From: Aspidapion aeneum
Taxonomy: Eukaryota > Arthropoda > Insecta > Coleoptera > Brentidae
Length of the DNA stretch: 64,000 nt
Assembly (NCBI GenBank): GCA_963576565.1
Contig: OY755038.1
Coordinates: 138,270,989 to 138,334,988 of the forward strand
Direction: 5' to 3'
How positions within the stretch are numbered: position 1 is the first letter of the stretch; each line of letters begins with the position of its first letter. Both the position numbers and the translations under genes were made by a program. Below, piece after piece: positions 34,689-45,389 of this stretch. The notes beneath the pieces are model-generated. The model was not told the origin of the DNA. It searched no databases and worked only from the letters and a program-made list of their open reading frames with translations.

Positions 34689-35818
34689 GGGTGGGCCAAA
34701 AAAACCGGACATGGGACAAACTGCCCTTCGCAGAGAATTAATCAGACTTGATTAAATATATTTTTTTGCCGCCATCTCAAAATCCAAGATGGCAGACCAA
34801 ATTAAAATGTACCCTTCAAAGATGCTCGTTTATTCTTTTGTTGCAAACATATTTTAATTATTTTTTTAAATTAGTATGAAAACTACATTCTTGCCACGCA
34901 CAACAAGGTACGAATCAGCAAAATCAGTTCAGTGGTTTAAAAAAAAATATTTTTGTTTCAACCATTGTTTTGCATATTATACGATTGCCTTGCCAATCAA
35001 GTCTGTATTTATTTCCTTATAAAAACCGATTTTAATGAAATAAAAAACATCCTAATGATTTTTTTATTTCACCAAGATCGGTTCAGTAATAATGAGTTTA
35101 TAAGGAAATGAATGCAGGCAGGATTAGCAATGCAATCGTATAATCTGTTAAACAATGGCTGAAATAAAAATAGATTTTTTGAGAACCATCATACCGATTT
35201 TACCAGTTTGTACTACTTTGTGCGGGCCAAAAGTAGTGCTTTTCCATAGATTTAAAAAAAAAACTAAAACATTGTCAGAAAACAAGAATAAACACGCCAT
35301 CTTAAAGAATCAAGTATGATTCTGTCCGCCATCTTAAATTTTAGAATGGCTGTAAATTTTGATTATATAGTCTTTAAAAGGCAATCAATTTTGACCAGGA
35401 TGTTATTTATTTCATTAAAATCGGTTCAGTATTAATGAATTTATAAGGAAATAAATGCAGACATGATTGGCAATCGTATAATATTCAAAACAATGGTTGA
35501 AACAAAAATATATTTTTTTAGAACCACCGAACCGATTTTGTTAATTCGTACCTTGTTGTGCGTGGCAAGAATGCAGTTTTTTTTATAGATTTAAAAAAAT
35601 AATAAAAACGTCTTCGCAACACAAGAATAAACGAGAATCTTTGAAGGGTACAATTTAATTTCATCCGCCATCTTGCATTTTGAGATGGCGGACACAAAAA
35701 ATATATTTATTTAAATCTCTGATTAATTCTCTGGCAAGTGCAGTTTGTCCCATTAAAATCGATGGTATAATTCAAATGTTATAATGACAAAAAAAATTCC
35801 GGTTTTTTCGACCCACCC
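34689..35818. mobile_element. 1.1 kb palindromic MITE with GGGTGGGCC ends
   Basis: The left end GGGTGGGCCAAAAAAACCGG pairs with the right end CCGGTTTTTTCGACCCACCC. The inner parts pair too: GCCGCCATCTCAAAATCCAA near 34770 with its reverse near 35670, and AAAACCGATTTTAATGAAAT near 35025 with ATTTCATTAAAATCGGTTC near 35410. The whole element can fold into one long imperfect hairpin. Confidence 0.75.
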
Positions 35819-36495
35819 AATTGTTTAAAAAACAAGTTCTAAACCTAGAATGTTTGTTGCAAATATCGTTCCTACCGTCTGTTTCATAAGGGCGTAAAAC
35901 GTTTTTAGCTCCTTTCAAATTTAGATAATAGCCTTAAAGCCTCTCTGTCTTAAAACCGTGGATATAAATTTTTTTGTAAATTTTGTAAATTTTTGTCTCC
36001 CAGCAAATATTAACATAACCATATAAAATATGCGACATTTCTCAAATTTTCATAAAAATCCAAAAAATGGTTATAAAACTAATGATCTTTTAAAAATTTA
36101 AATTTTACGTTTTCTGTTAATTTGCAATTGCCTCCGCTCTGGGTTTATTTTCACGGATCACCCAAATATTATAAAACAGAAAATTAAATCGTATTGGGTA
36201 GGTAGGTATTTATTAATCAGTCTACCTACTCAAATATTACGCGTTTCGCTTGACCTTCGACCGGCCGCATTCGCGTTGACGCCAGCCGACGTTAACACCC
36301 GATGACACCCGATTCAATTTTTGTTTTGCACGCGCGCCTATGGTCTTTCGTTAAAGATTCGATCGCGCGGCTTACCTACTTCTTTATAAATTAAATTTGA
36401 ATAAGATATGTATACGATATTCACGTTATAACTAGAGCTCGAGATTTTCTACATGCGTTGTCCTTCTTGTCCAGTTATTTCTTCGATGACAGTGG

Positions 36496-36949
36496 TCTTT
36501 GACTCAATTTTTTAATATTTTTTTATTTTGCTTAATAACGCTCTCAGGCCCTTTAAATAGCGGTAACAAATTCGAACGGCCTTTTATAAGGGTACTACAA
36601 GTGTTTCTACCTTAATATTATCAAGAATAACAAAAATATTAACAAAAAACAGTTTTTTTCAAAAAAATAATAAAATTATAAGTCTTTTGGGATTCTTTAA
36701 TATTGGTTGCACATCCCCATCCCGAGCAACAAATTATGGCGTTTAAATCATTCTCGTATCGCCTTTCCGTCCAGAGTTATGAGGTGGCCCCTCAGCTTTA
36801 CCGTAAAGTCACAGGGGTCGCGATTTCTCGTTAACGGCTGCAGCAAAAAATTTAATTCTTCGGTAACAAATTCGCAACAAATTAGCACCGAATCCTGGCA
36901 TATGAAATTTGGTGGCCCCTTATAGTGGTCCCCCCAGCTTTACTTACGT
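36496..36949 (-). repeat. Outer right arm, last part (after the P element)
   Basis: Matches 15115-15567 in reverse, from GTCTTTGACTCAATTTTTTA to the terminal GCTTTACTTACGT. The following nine bases are the right target duplication. Confidence 0.88.
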
Positions 36950-38516
36950 CTTTTTGTTTATTTTTTCTATGCTAAAATCGATAAAATAGTAAATGAACCT
37001 TGTGACTAAAATGTCTCAGTCGGGCTACAAACTATTCGCCTTGGGATTAAAAGTATCACTTTAGTCCCTAGGCTTATAATGTACTATTATTTTTAGACGT
37101 TCTTTTTTGTTTGTAAAATAAATCAAATATTGGTCTTTATTATTAAAAAGTATTAAAAAAAATGGCACCAGCAAGCACGCACAGCCATCATGTAACGTGT
37201 CATTTTTACGTTTAAGGCAACGTTACATATTTGTTTATTTAGGTAAATAATCAAGGCTCTTCGACTCGTCTTTCTGTACACAAATTAAGGGTATTTTATA
37301 GAGCTAGGTTTGGAGGTTATATAGTGTCCAAAAAGTTACCTTATAAAGGAGACATTCCATCGAATTACTGTGGACACTACGCACATCGCATTATCTGGAC
37401 ATCGTAATTGGAATTTAAGATCACAGGTTTCGGGGAAAAATCACATTGGAACTTTTGATTGTTTTGTTTATCTGTGGAATTTTGTAATTTTCTTTGACGT
37501 TCACGGAGATAAACAGCTGTTCTGCTGGGGAATGGCGGCGTTGCCGCATCACAAATGGTTTCAGTAACAGGAAGGAAACATTTAGATGAACATTTCATTC
37601 GCTTATGTTTATTTTCGAGGATATTGGGACAATCCGAACCTCATATCCTTCACGGATTAGCTAGTTTTGATAGCACGAAAACATAGTTAGGTCCACGGTT
37701 TGACCAGGAACAACCGAGGCTCCGCCCCCTTTGATATCTTTATTAATTTGATGAGGAGAAGATAAAATAAATACGAGTTATGCACTTTTGTAAATGGGAG
37801 ATAAACGAGGGATAAAAACCAAGACTAAAAGAATAAACGAAATCGTGTGAGTTAACATCTGAACACTCTTGTGCCGAGTTTAAGCAGTAGTTCAATGTGT
37901 ATTTTTAGGTTCAAGTTCAGAAACAACTTTATTAATGTAGAAATGTTTTACAAGAATGGCGTCAAACCAGATGAATCTTAGAGAAAACATTTATAAAGAG
38001 CAAAGGAAACTTTTGACTAAAACTGTAACTAAAATACAACTAAATTCTACACTTAGTATAGCTTTACTCATATGGGAATTGGTTGAATGTTCAAATATTC
38101 CTGGGTTTGCTGCATGCTCTGATCTCCAGTAATTGAATTTACAGTTGATGGTTTCAATGCTGAGCTTCTTATAGTCCTGCTGGTTATTTTCCTCCTACTT
38201 GCTATGTCGGCAGGGGTCCGCTAGGCAAATGTCGGTCTATGTATGGAGGGTGTCTCGACGTCCTTGTTATAAAAATTTTAACCGTGGAAATAGATCCGAC
38301 AACACAACGCGTTTTACGTATTTTCAATATCCCCTTGGTCGATGCTGCCCCCTATATACCGGTACCAAAGTATTGATGTATTTCCTCATTGGTTAGTTTG
38401 AAAACCGCGGGTTTTTTCCTCCAGTCTCGCAACCGAAGTTACTGATTTTTCGGTGAGAGCGTTTTTTTTTTATAAATAGGTTTGCATCCTTATTTGAATT
38501 TAACCGGGAAAATTAG

Positions 38517-39070
38517 GTTGGTACTGTGCGTTTTACTGTCCCCACCACATTTACGAAGCGGTTTCCGGCGGCTTCATTTTTTTTTGTGTTCTCGACGGAG
38601 TGCCTTGTCTCTTTCCTAACGAATTTTGGCTGGGTCGGCAACAGGTCTCTGGGATCGCCATTGTTTTTGGTTAGTGGCACTGCAGTGGCTGCAGGTTCTG
38701 TCCCAGAGACTGTGAAGAGTGAGTCTGTCGTGAGGCGTATCTCGTTGACGGCGCATATCCTCTGCATAGAGGGATTTAAGGCGGCCTACGCCGTTTCTAC
38801 GGGAAATAAGCGTGGTAAGTTCGATTTTTTTTTATTATTTTTTTTTGAATTCTTCAAGACAATATTTGCCTCCCAAATTGTAATTGTTTTTCGTGTGAAA
38901 TGTACTTTTTCGACAAGAGACGTGGGGAATTTTTGGAGTTTTTTTTATTTTTTTTAAAACCACGTTTTGGATAAAAACTATATATTGTTTTTTCTCCTTT
39001 GTCTACAGCCCTGTCCATTCCATCGACAGCTGTGCTGGACGCTGGTGTGAAGCCGGGTGTAGCCTTGTAA
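38517..39070 (+). CDS. Possible two-exon ORF of unknown function
   Basis: A frame open from 38517 (no ATG near its start) runs to a strong donor, AAGCGTG|GTAAGT at 38814/38815. A polypyrimidine tract and CTACAG acceptor at 39007 lead to an exon continuing the same frame, ending ALSIPSTAVLDAGVKPGVAL and a stop at about 39068. Another donor/acceptor pair follows (GGAAAG|GTACGT near 39080; TTTCCACAG near 39229), so a longer spliced transcript with an untranslated exon is possible. The antisense strand of the first exon is open as well (38513-38767), so coding strand is uncertain. No family recognised. It lies within the 37191-40468 insertion. Confidence 0.25.
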
Positions 39071-39801
39071 CCCTGGGAAAGGTACGTTAGGATTATTTTA
39101 GTTCATCTGTTTAAATCTGCTTTATTTTATTGAGTCGACATGGGGTTCTTGATTGAATTACTCGGTGTAGGGGAACTTCGTGCAAAATAGACGAATTCCA
39201 GGAAACTGAAACATTTCATTTTCCACAGGGTTTTACGCTCGGGCAAAGTCCAGAACATCTTGACCACCATGTGCTGCCCTAGCACCATGTGCTAAGCAAG
39301 CACGAGGGGAGGCGCAGCAAGATCGAGACCCGGAGTAGCAGGAGGAGAACAAACCAGAGCAGCAGTAGTAGGGGAATGTCTGGAAACAACTCCAGGTTTA
39401 TAAACTACAACACATTTATTCATACAATAATCAAGGACCAAGGTAGGAGCAAGCTTTAGATATAATTTTTCTTTTCATATAATTTTCCATATATCGTTAA
39501 GTACAACTTTTGCTTTTCTTGTAAACGCAAGATAAGGTATGACGTCATGACCAAAACTTTGCGGCATAACTATTTATCTGAATTGTACTGTACCATTGAA
39601 AGAGTTTGTTTCAACTTGGCTTCACCTTTATTTTTTTTTCCTTCTTAATAATTTGCTATTTTACCCCTAGGTCTCGAATTAAAATATACAAGATGAACTA
39701 AATTTTTGCGTTATTTGTACAATCCAATGAACCAACTTTGCAGAGACAAAAGAGAGATGAGATTATATTTTTTTTTAGTGTTTCCTTACATTGTTTTGCC
39801 T

Positions 39802-39892
39802 CATGGGGTAGATCTCGGACTGGGTTGCTGTCTGTCTCATTCTACCTAACGTAGAATGATGACAGCAGATATTGGTCCAGATCTCCCCTATG
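39802..39892. repeat. 90-bp imperfect hairpin
   Basis: CATGGGGTAGATCTCGGAC pairs with GGTCCAGATCTCCCCTATG, and the inner TGCTGTCTGTCTCATTCTAC with GTAGAATGATGACAGCA. It could be a tiny MITE or a structured RNA; nothing decides between them. Confidence 0.5.
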
Positions 39893-41645
39893 ACGGAATA
39901 ATTTTGGAAGTATATATATATTTTTTTTAACAATCATTCATATAATTGAGTCCTACGCTACTGACTCAAAGGTAGGTACACTGTGACCTGCTGGAAATGT
40001 GCATCTACCTATAAAGAACTTTCTATTTGTGTCATTTTGACTCATTTAAAAATCTTTTAGAATTTTATCTTGTTTATTAGTCAATTTTTTTGGTTTTTTA
40101 ATTACACAAATACTCTGGAAGCCTCGGAAGTAAATAGAGTTTCATTATTTGGCTACAACGTTTGGGTTGAACTGTATTTTAATTAAGATCTTCTTTGTAA
40201 AGCATTGATATTAAAACACTGTGGCGCACGTAAAATGTTCTTATTTCTGAACCCCCCCTTCTCCACTGTATAAAAGTTACCGGGCATATCAATGTTTTAT
40301 CTAGCTGGAAAATACAGTTCTGCTTGCCAGATATTTGTTTAATTATTCAGTGGGTTTTTTAGTGTCACAAATTGGCAAATTGTTATTATTTTAATTACAG
40401 TGTCACAAAATGGCGGCAACGTCTTTAAGCTGCCACAAATGTCACCCAACGCATTGTAATAGGCCACAATCAATAATAGCTAGTCGTTCCGGGGGTTGCG
40501 AAGCTTTATTATATAAAAAAATGCAACTTTCTTTCTTTCAATCTAAATCTAAAAAACGCGTTTCACTAGCCACTGTAGTTCATAATTTTTTTAATATCTC
40601 AAATATTTCGACTCTTACTTTGAAAACCTTGTTTTGCTAGGTGCTGCGGTTCACGAATTTAATGGCCTTATCCATGGTTAACGAGATATTTTTGTACCAA
40701 GTTTGGTTAAAATCGGTTTATTGGACAGATAGACAGACAGACACCATCACAAAATTTGGTAGATGGGACTTTTTTGAACCATTTGAATGAAAGAAAAAGT
40801 TTGTTGTGGCGATCCCAATCCCGATCCCTATAGCTTCCATATCGACTTAAGGTATGGATGGCTAATATAAGTATATAGAAAACAAAATAGATAAATACGG
40901 ATTATATATTATATATATTATAGCCCACATTAGCTGGCATAATCGAGAGCCTACTTTAATTATGAAGGTACCTTATTGGTGTGATTTTTTATATTTATGT
41001 AAGTAAATCAGGCACACCTTAAATGGGATTTAAAAAAATCCACAAATTTGAAATTTTGGTATGTTGTAGATCTCGATATCCTGATCAAAAGTATGGCCAT
41101 CAAAGATATAATTCAATTATTTTTATTAATTTTTGATATCAATGTTTAAATTTTACAAAAAAATCAATTTGTTCGTACTACTTAGGAGGCCCATACCCGC
41201 CAGTGCATTTAGAAAACAACTATAACAGACCAAAATTTCTTGAAATTCATGGATTTTTTAAAATCCCATTTAAGGTGTGCCTGATCCTTTCCTACTTAAA
41301 TACATTTAGCTTAAAAAGTATTTCAATAAAAAATAAATAAGAGTTTTTGAATTAAAAATCAAAAAATTTTCGGAGCCAAAAATACAAGTAAAACCAAACA
41401 TTCCTTTACACAAATGGACACGAAAATTTTTAAAATATTTTCTTTAAACAACTACCATATAATGTTTACCTCATGGTACATCTGACCCTCGGAACGGAAA
41501 TTAAAAAAATATGTTTTTACACAATATGTACTTACTTCCCCAAAGATTTACAACATTTTTATGAATTCTTATGATTTTATGACCGGTGGCCGCGCTAATA
41601 TTGTGATATAGTTTCTATTTATTTTACTGCATTTTTGTAAAAACA

Positions 41646-41821
41646 AAATATGGTCATAGCTCAGGAACACTTAAATTCATGGTTTATTAAAAATAAATTA
41701 AAATTAAATGAACAGAAAACCAAAACCTTCTTTTTTACTTTTAAACCTTTGGTTAATGAAAATGAAAATGAAAGTGTTGAATTTTTAGGATTTCAACTCG
41801 ATCAAAAATTGACATGGGAGC
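41646..41821 (+). pseudogene. Jockey-type reverse transcriptase C-terminal fragment
   Basis: Reads VIAQEHLNSWFIKNKLKLNE, then KTKTFFFTF and ESVEFLGFQLDQKLTWE, the segment after the YADD motif in Jockey/R1-type RTs (thumb start with FLG...L.W). It is cut on the left by element A copy 2 and on the right by the Gypsy LTR. No stop inside. Confidence 0.7.
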
Positions 41822-42442
41822 TGTCATGAGTAGTACTTAGTTATTTTATATTCTTGTTAGTTGGGTACCTTAAATAGTTGGTCACCTTATGACAATCAGC
41901 TGATGGCTGACAGTCATCTTTAGAATGCATTGAGCACGGTCCATAACATTTTGTATTCTTTTAATTTTTACTTATTAAAGTGCCTTAGTAAAACTTTAAC
42001 TTAGTGTTTTCTTTTACTATAGACTATTGTTACAAATTTAAGTTATTTAAATTTTATAATTGGAATTTATTTAGGTTTAGTGTAGTATTAGGTCGATTTA
42101 TCTTAAGGTTGTATTCTTAGTCTAGGTTTTAGTTGCGTTGTCTGTGGCTTGCGGTCGCGGTAGTGCGGGAACTTTCCGGACGTCGAAGGCTGCCGGAAAG
42201 TTCGAGAGAGATGGACGATCCTATATATAGGGCCGGGGTCGCGCACCAGGGAGTCAGTCACAGATACCGTACTGTAGTGGTCGTGAGATTAACACGAAGT
42301 TGATAGACCGATTATAGTAGTGAATTATTAGCAAGTTATTACTAAGTTTAAGTGCGTGTTTTTGTACATAATTTGTCGAAATAAATTGACATATCGTTTT
42401 CAACAACTGCGAGTTTTAATTTGTCGTTGTGAACCCGTAACA
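41822..42442 (+). mobile_element. Gypsy-type LTR (621 bp)
   Basis: Starts TGTCATGAG and ends CCCGTAACA (TG...CA). It contains a TATA box (42222-42229), a likely start region GTCAGTCACAG near 42251, and AATAAA near 42381, the normal U3-R-U5 order. A gag start follows at 42602. A second LTR is not present in the window, so the provirus is truncated. A TGGCGCTGCG stretch at about 42465 could be a primer-binding site but sits some 22 bp past the LTR, so this is uncertain. Confidence 0.7.
42222..42229 (+). promoter_or_regulatory. TATA box of the LTR promoter
   Basis: TATATATA about 30 bp upstream of the probable initiator GTCAGTCACAG and within a GC-rich context, as expected for an LTR U3/R border. 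Confidence 0.5.
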
Positions 42443-42601
42443 CTATAATAGATAACATATCACATGGCGCTGCGTTGAGAAACTTACGTGTGCGGTAAAT
42501 AATCGGAAAAGAATAAATCTTTGTTGTTGTGTTCGAGGTATAAATACTGTGGTAGTATCAAGTAAGATATTTACCTATTGCAAATAATTGGAAAGTGAAA
42601 A

Positions 42602-42850
42602 ATGTCAAGTAATTTAAAGCCCCCACAGCCACTAAGTCTTGAAGGTAACTTAAAGGAAAATTTTAAACGTTGGAAACAACAGTTTACAATTTACATGATG
42701 GCGTCAAGAATAATACTACAAGAGCCCGCAACACAGAACTCTACGTTATCCGTACCATTAAAATTCATATTCAACAAGTGTCATATTAGCGTACACAAAG
42801 GTGTGCCTACTTTAGTTAACAACCAGACGTGGCCTGAAGTCGCTAATTAA
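42602..42850 (+). pseudogene. Gypsy gag, N-terminal start, truncated
   Basis: The ATG at 42602 starts MSSNLKPPQPLSLEGNLKEN, then FKRWKQQFTIYMMAS, a common N-terminus of insect Gypsy gag proteins. Similarity ends around codon 37; the rest of the 82-codon frame is not gag-like, so a deletion or rearrangement joined foreign sequence after about 42712. The rest of gag and all of pol are missing. Confidence 0.65.
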
Positions 42851-43154
42851 GCAAAATGTATGAAAAGATTTACAGGTGCGTTAACATCTTATAGTATCAG
42901 TTTAGACTCTATTGCAAGTATGTCATATAAACCCATTTATAAAAATATGATGATACTGCCACACCTCACCCCAGCTGGAGGACAGGCATACGCTCTTAAG
43001 TAAAATTTCATCTGTCGTTAAACCTGCATAAACGAGAAGCAGCATATTTTTTTTGGCACATATGTCAGTTACGCCCCCCTTATATATATGTCTCATGCTG
43101 CCTTGCTGCTGCCTGGTTGCTGATAAGGCACACCATCTAGATGATAAGGGTTTT
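42851..43154. other. Nothing recognised
   Basis: Short segment between the broken gag and the next retroelement insertion. No gene, no repeat partner in the window. Confidence 0.4.
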
Positions 43155-43167
43155 TAACACTCACGGA

Positions 43168-43573
43168 TTCCTAAGCAAGCCAGACAAACACAGAACGAAC
43201 CAACTCCTGGAATTAAACAGGAATAGCCTAAGAATAATCACAGGGCTATACACAGGCCAATGCCGACTCAACAAACACATGAACAGACTGGGAGTAAGCA
43301 ACACACCAGCGTGTAGGTTCTGCGGTGTTGAGGAGGAAACGCCACTTCATCTAATCTGCCACTGCGTAGCAAGACAAAGAACTAGGGCGAAAATATTCGG
43401 ACCTGGACAGATAGAGCCTCAAGATCTTGAGGAAATATCACCAAACAAACTGATCTGCTTCATAAAGGAGATAGGTATTGGTGATATTTAAGTTGGGATG
43501 AGCCACAATAGACCATTTGAGTCGCAGTGGAGGGGCGACAGTCGCACCACTCATAATCAAACCTAACCTAACC
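43168..43573 (+). mobile_element. 5'-truncated non-LTR retrotransposon with RNase H domain end and CCTAA tail
   Basis: TAACACTCACGGA flanks the insert at 43155-43167 and 43574-43586. The frame from 43168 to 43491 gives LELNRNSLRIITGLYTGQCR, LNKHMNRLGV, then the zinc-knuckle-like CRFCGVEEETPLHLICHC, the C-terminal end of R1/Jockey-type ORF2 proteins. It is followed by a short 3' UTR and a tail of CCTAACCTAACC. The 13-bp duplication and 5' truncation show ordinary target-primed insertion. The reading frame is intact in the retained part, so the copy may be recent. The ATG at 43141 belongs to the target DNA, not the element. Confidence 0.85.
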
Positions 43574-43654
43574 TAACACTCACGGACGTAAATTGATAAC
43601 AAGATATTTTTTATGAAATAGCTGTCATATAGAGCCGGTAAGTTTAAAATAACT

Positions 43655-45050
43655 ATGCTGCCCGACGTCCATTTGGCATACGCTAGGCACTCCAGTGAAA
43701 ATTATAAAATATTTTTGTTTCAAGTCACATCATGTATTATCAAGATGGTTTTTAACAATTGTGTGTCTTATGGAACTTCAAATACTGAGTTGACTATTCT
43801 GCCAAACATTTACCTTACCAAAAGACTGGCACACCTTCTGTAATTATATTTGAAGCTGAAACTCACGCACATTACTAAATAACAAAATGGTTTCTAATTA
43901 CTGTGTGTCATGTGGACCCTCAAATACTAAATTGACTATGCTGCCAAAGATCTGCCTGACCGAACGAATGGCACATCTCCTGTAATTGTTTGTGAGGCTG
44001 AACTCACCCACTTTTCTAACTAGCAAGTTTTTTATTACTGTATGTCATGTGGACCCTCAAATACTAAATTGAGTGTGCTGCCAATCATCTGCTTGACCGA
44101 AGGAATGACACACCTCCTCTAATTATATTTGAGGCTGAAACTTACCTACATACCTAACTAACAATATGGTTTTTAATTATTGTGTGTCATGTGAACCCTC
44201 AAATACTAAATTCACTATGCTGGCAAACATCTGCCTAACCGAAGCAACAGTACATCTCCTATAATTATATTTAAGGTTAAAAGTGACCTACGTTAGTAAA
44301 TATAAAGATGTTTTAAAATTATTGTGTGTCATGTGGACCCTCACATAGTAAACTGACTATGCTGCCCAACATCTGCCTGACCGAAGGAATGGCACACTCC
44401 ATAATATTATATTCAACCCTGAAACTTACCCACATTATTAAATGCAGGATGGTTTTTTATCATTGTGTGTCATGTGGACTCTCATTCACTATGCTGCCAA
44501 ACATCTGGCTCACCGAAAAAATGGCACATCTCCTCTAGTTATATTTAAGGCTAAAACTCACCTATATTAGTAAATACCAAAATATTTTTTATTTATTGTG
44601 TGTTATGTGGACCTTCAAATACCTGACTGCTGCCAAGCATCTGCCTGACCAAAGGCATGGCACACCTCCTCTAATGATATTTGAAGCTGAAACTCACCCA
44701 CATTACTAAATAGCAAGATGGTTTTTCATTATTGTGTGTAATGCGAAGCCTCAAATACTAAATTGACTCTTCTGCCAAATATCTGCCTGGCCGAAGGAAT
44801 GGCACACCTCCTCTAATTATATTTGATGCAGAAACTCCCCTACATTACTAAATACCAAGATGGTTTTTAATTACTGGGTGTCATATGAACCATCAAATAC
44901 TAAATTGACTATACTGCCAAACATCCGCCTGACCGAAACTTATCTAAATTACTAAACATCAGGATGATTTTGAATTATTGCGTGTCATATGGACTCCTAA
45001 ATGCTAAATTGACTCTGCTGCCAAACATCTGACCACTGACAGCACGTGTT
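43655..45050 (+). repeat. Satellite, ~140-bp monomer, about ten copies
   Basis: The anchor CTGCCAAACATCTGCCTGAC recurs in varied form at about 43660, 43798, 43939, 44080, 44217, 44357, 44490, 44632, 44773, 44915 and 45017, mostly 133-142 bp apart. Units also share GTGTGTCATGTGGACCCTC and TGGCACACCTCCTCTAATTA. The last spacing is only about 102 bp, so the final unit is shortened. Small ORFs here are repeats of the same unit. Confidence 0.85.
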
Positions 45051-45389
45051 TTGTACCAACGAACAGGTAATTGCGCTCGGGACCAGCATGCGGAGGTACG
45101 TATTTTCAGTATTTTCATATGAAAAGGGCAGGGGACAATTTGCCGCCGGCCGATTCGCCGCGGGGACAATTTGCCACGAGATTTTTTGATTTATGATGTT
45201 ACCATTGGCAATTGTTTAAACAGTTTTATTTAGCTTGACTTCATATAATATATCTGTTTATTTGTTTGATCATAACTTTTTTCAAACTTTTCCAACTAAA
45301 TATTTGGTGGTTAGTGTACAATTTAAAAAAAAATTATTTGAAAAATTTTTATAATTATTATTTATATTTTGAAAAGGATTTTCTTATTT

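Larger units (their letters stand above)
27219..36488 (+). mobile_element. P-superfamily transposon, 9.3 kb, inserted in the foldback right arm
   Basis: ACAGTGG flanks it at 27212-27218 and 36489-36495, and the left foldback arm shows the empty site. Its ends, CAGAGAACATATAAC and (reversed) CATCGAAGAAATAAC, match at 11 of 15 positions and resemble the P-element terminus with its GAAATAAC core. A 7-8-bp duplication is usual for P elements. It carries a THAP exon (29944) but no recognisable HTH, catalytic or C-terminal transposase part, so it is a decayed or deleted copy. Nested elements at 28393, 30901 and 34689 account for about 3 kb of its length. Confidence 0.7.
15115..36949. mobile_element. 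Giant foldback (FB-like) element with satellite arms
   Basis: Both ends read ACGTAAGTAAAGCTGGGGGG inwards and are flanked by a 9-bp duplication of target DNA, confirmed against the empty site in element A copy 1. The inverted arms consist of outer diverged units and inner arrays of a 166-167-bp monomer. The loop is a truncated RTE element (17925-23405). Long inverted repeats built from tandem units plus 9-bp duplications are the hallmarks of Drosophila FB elements; long TIRs and 9-bp duplications also occur in Mutator-like elements. No transposase that could move it was found inside. Without the 9.3 kb P element in its right arm the element would be about 12.6 kb. Confidence 0.8.
37191..40468. 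mobile_element. 3.3 kb insertion with TG...CA ends and 4-bp duplication (unclassified)
   Basis: Copy 1 of element A reads straight through CAGCCATCAATAATAGC; copy 2 is opened after ATCA (37187-37190) and resumes with ATCA (40469-40472). The insert starts TGTAACG and ends GGCCACA. TG...CA with a 4-bp duplication is typical of LTR retrotransposons, but I could not find a pair of long direct repeats. It may be a decayed LTR element, a fragment, or another class. It contains a possible two-exon ORF and a hairpin. Confidence 0.6.
13844..41645. repeat. Element A, copy 2, split by two large insertions
   Basis: Three blocks, 13844-15114, 36950-37190 and 40469-41645, line up in order with copy 1 (585-3375). 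Joining them in thought restores the uninterrupted copy. The gaps are filled by a foldback element with a 9-bp target duplication and by a TG...CA insertion with a 4-bp duplication, both inside the Tigger-like part (which spans 14813-40956 here). Copy 2 has about 45 bp near 14172-14217 that copy 1 lacks, flanked by GTTACAC/GTTGCAC, which suggests a repeat-mediated deletion in copy 1. Confidence 0.85.

Noticed and set aside
37191..40468. Complete LTR retrotransposon
   Set aside because: TG...CA ends and a 4-bp duplication fit, but I found no pair of direct LTRs, no primer-binding site and no gag or pol motif.
43555..43578. Telomere or interstitial telomeric array
   Set aside because: Only three CCTAA units, sitting exactly at the 3' end of a non-LTR copy with target duplications. 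It is the element's tail.
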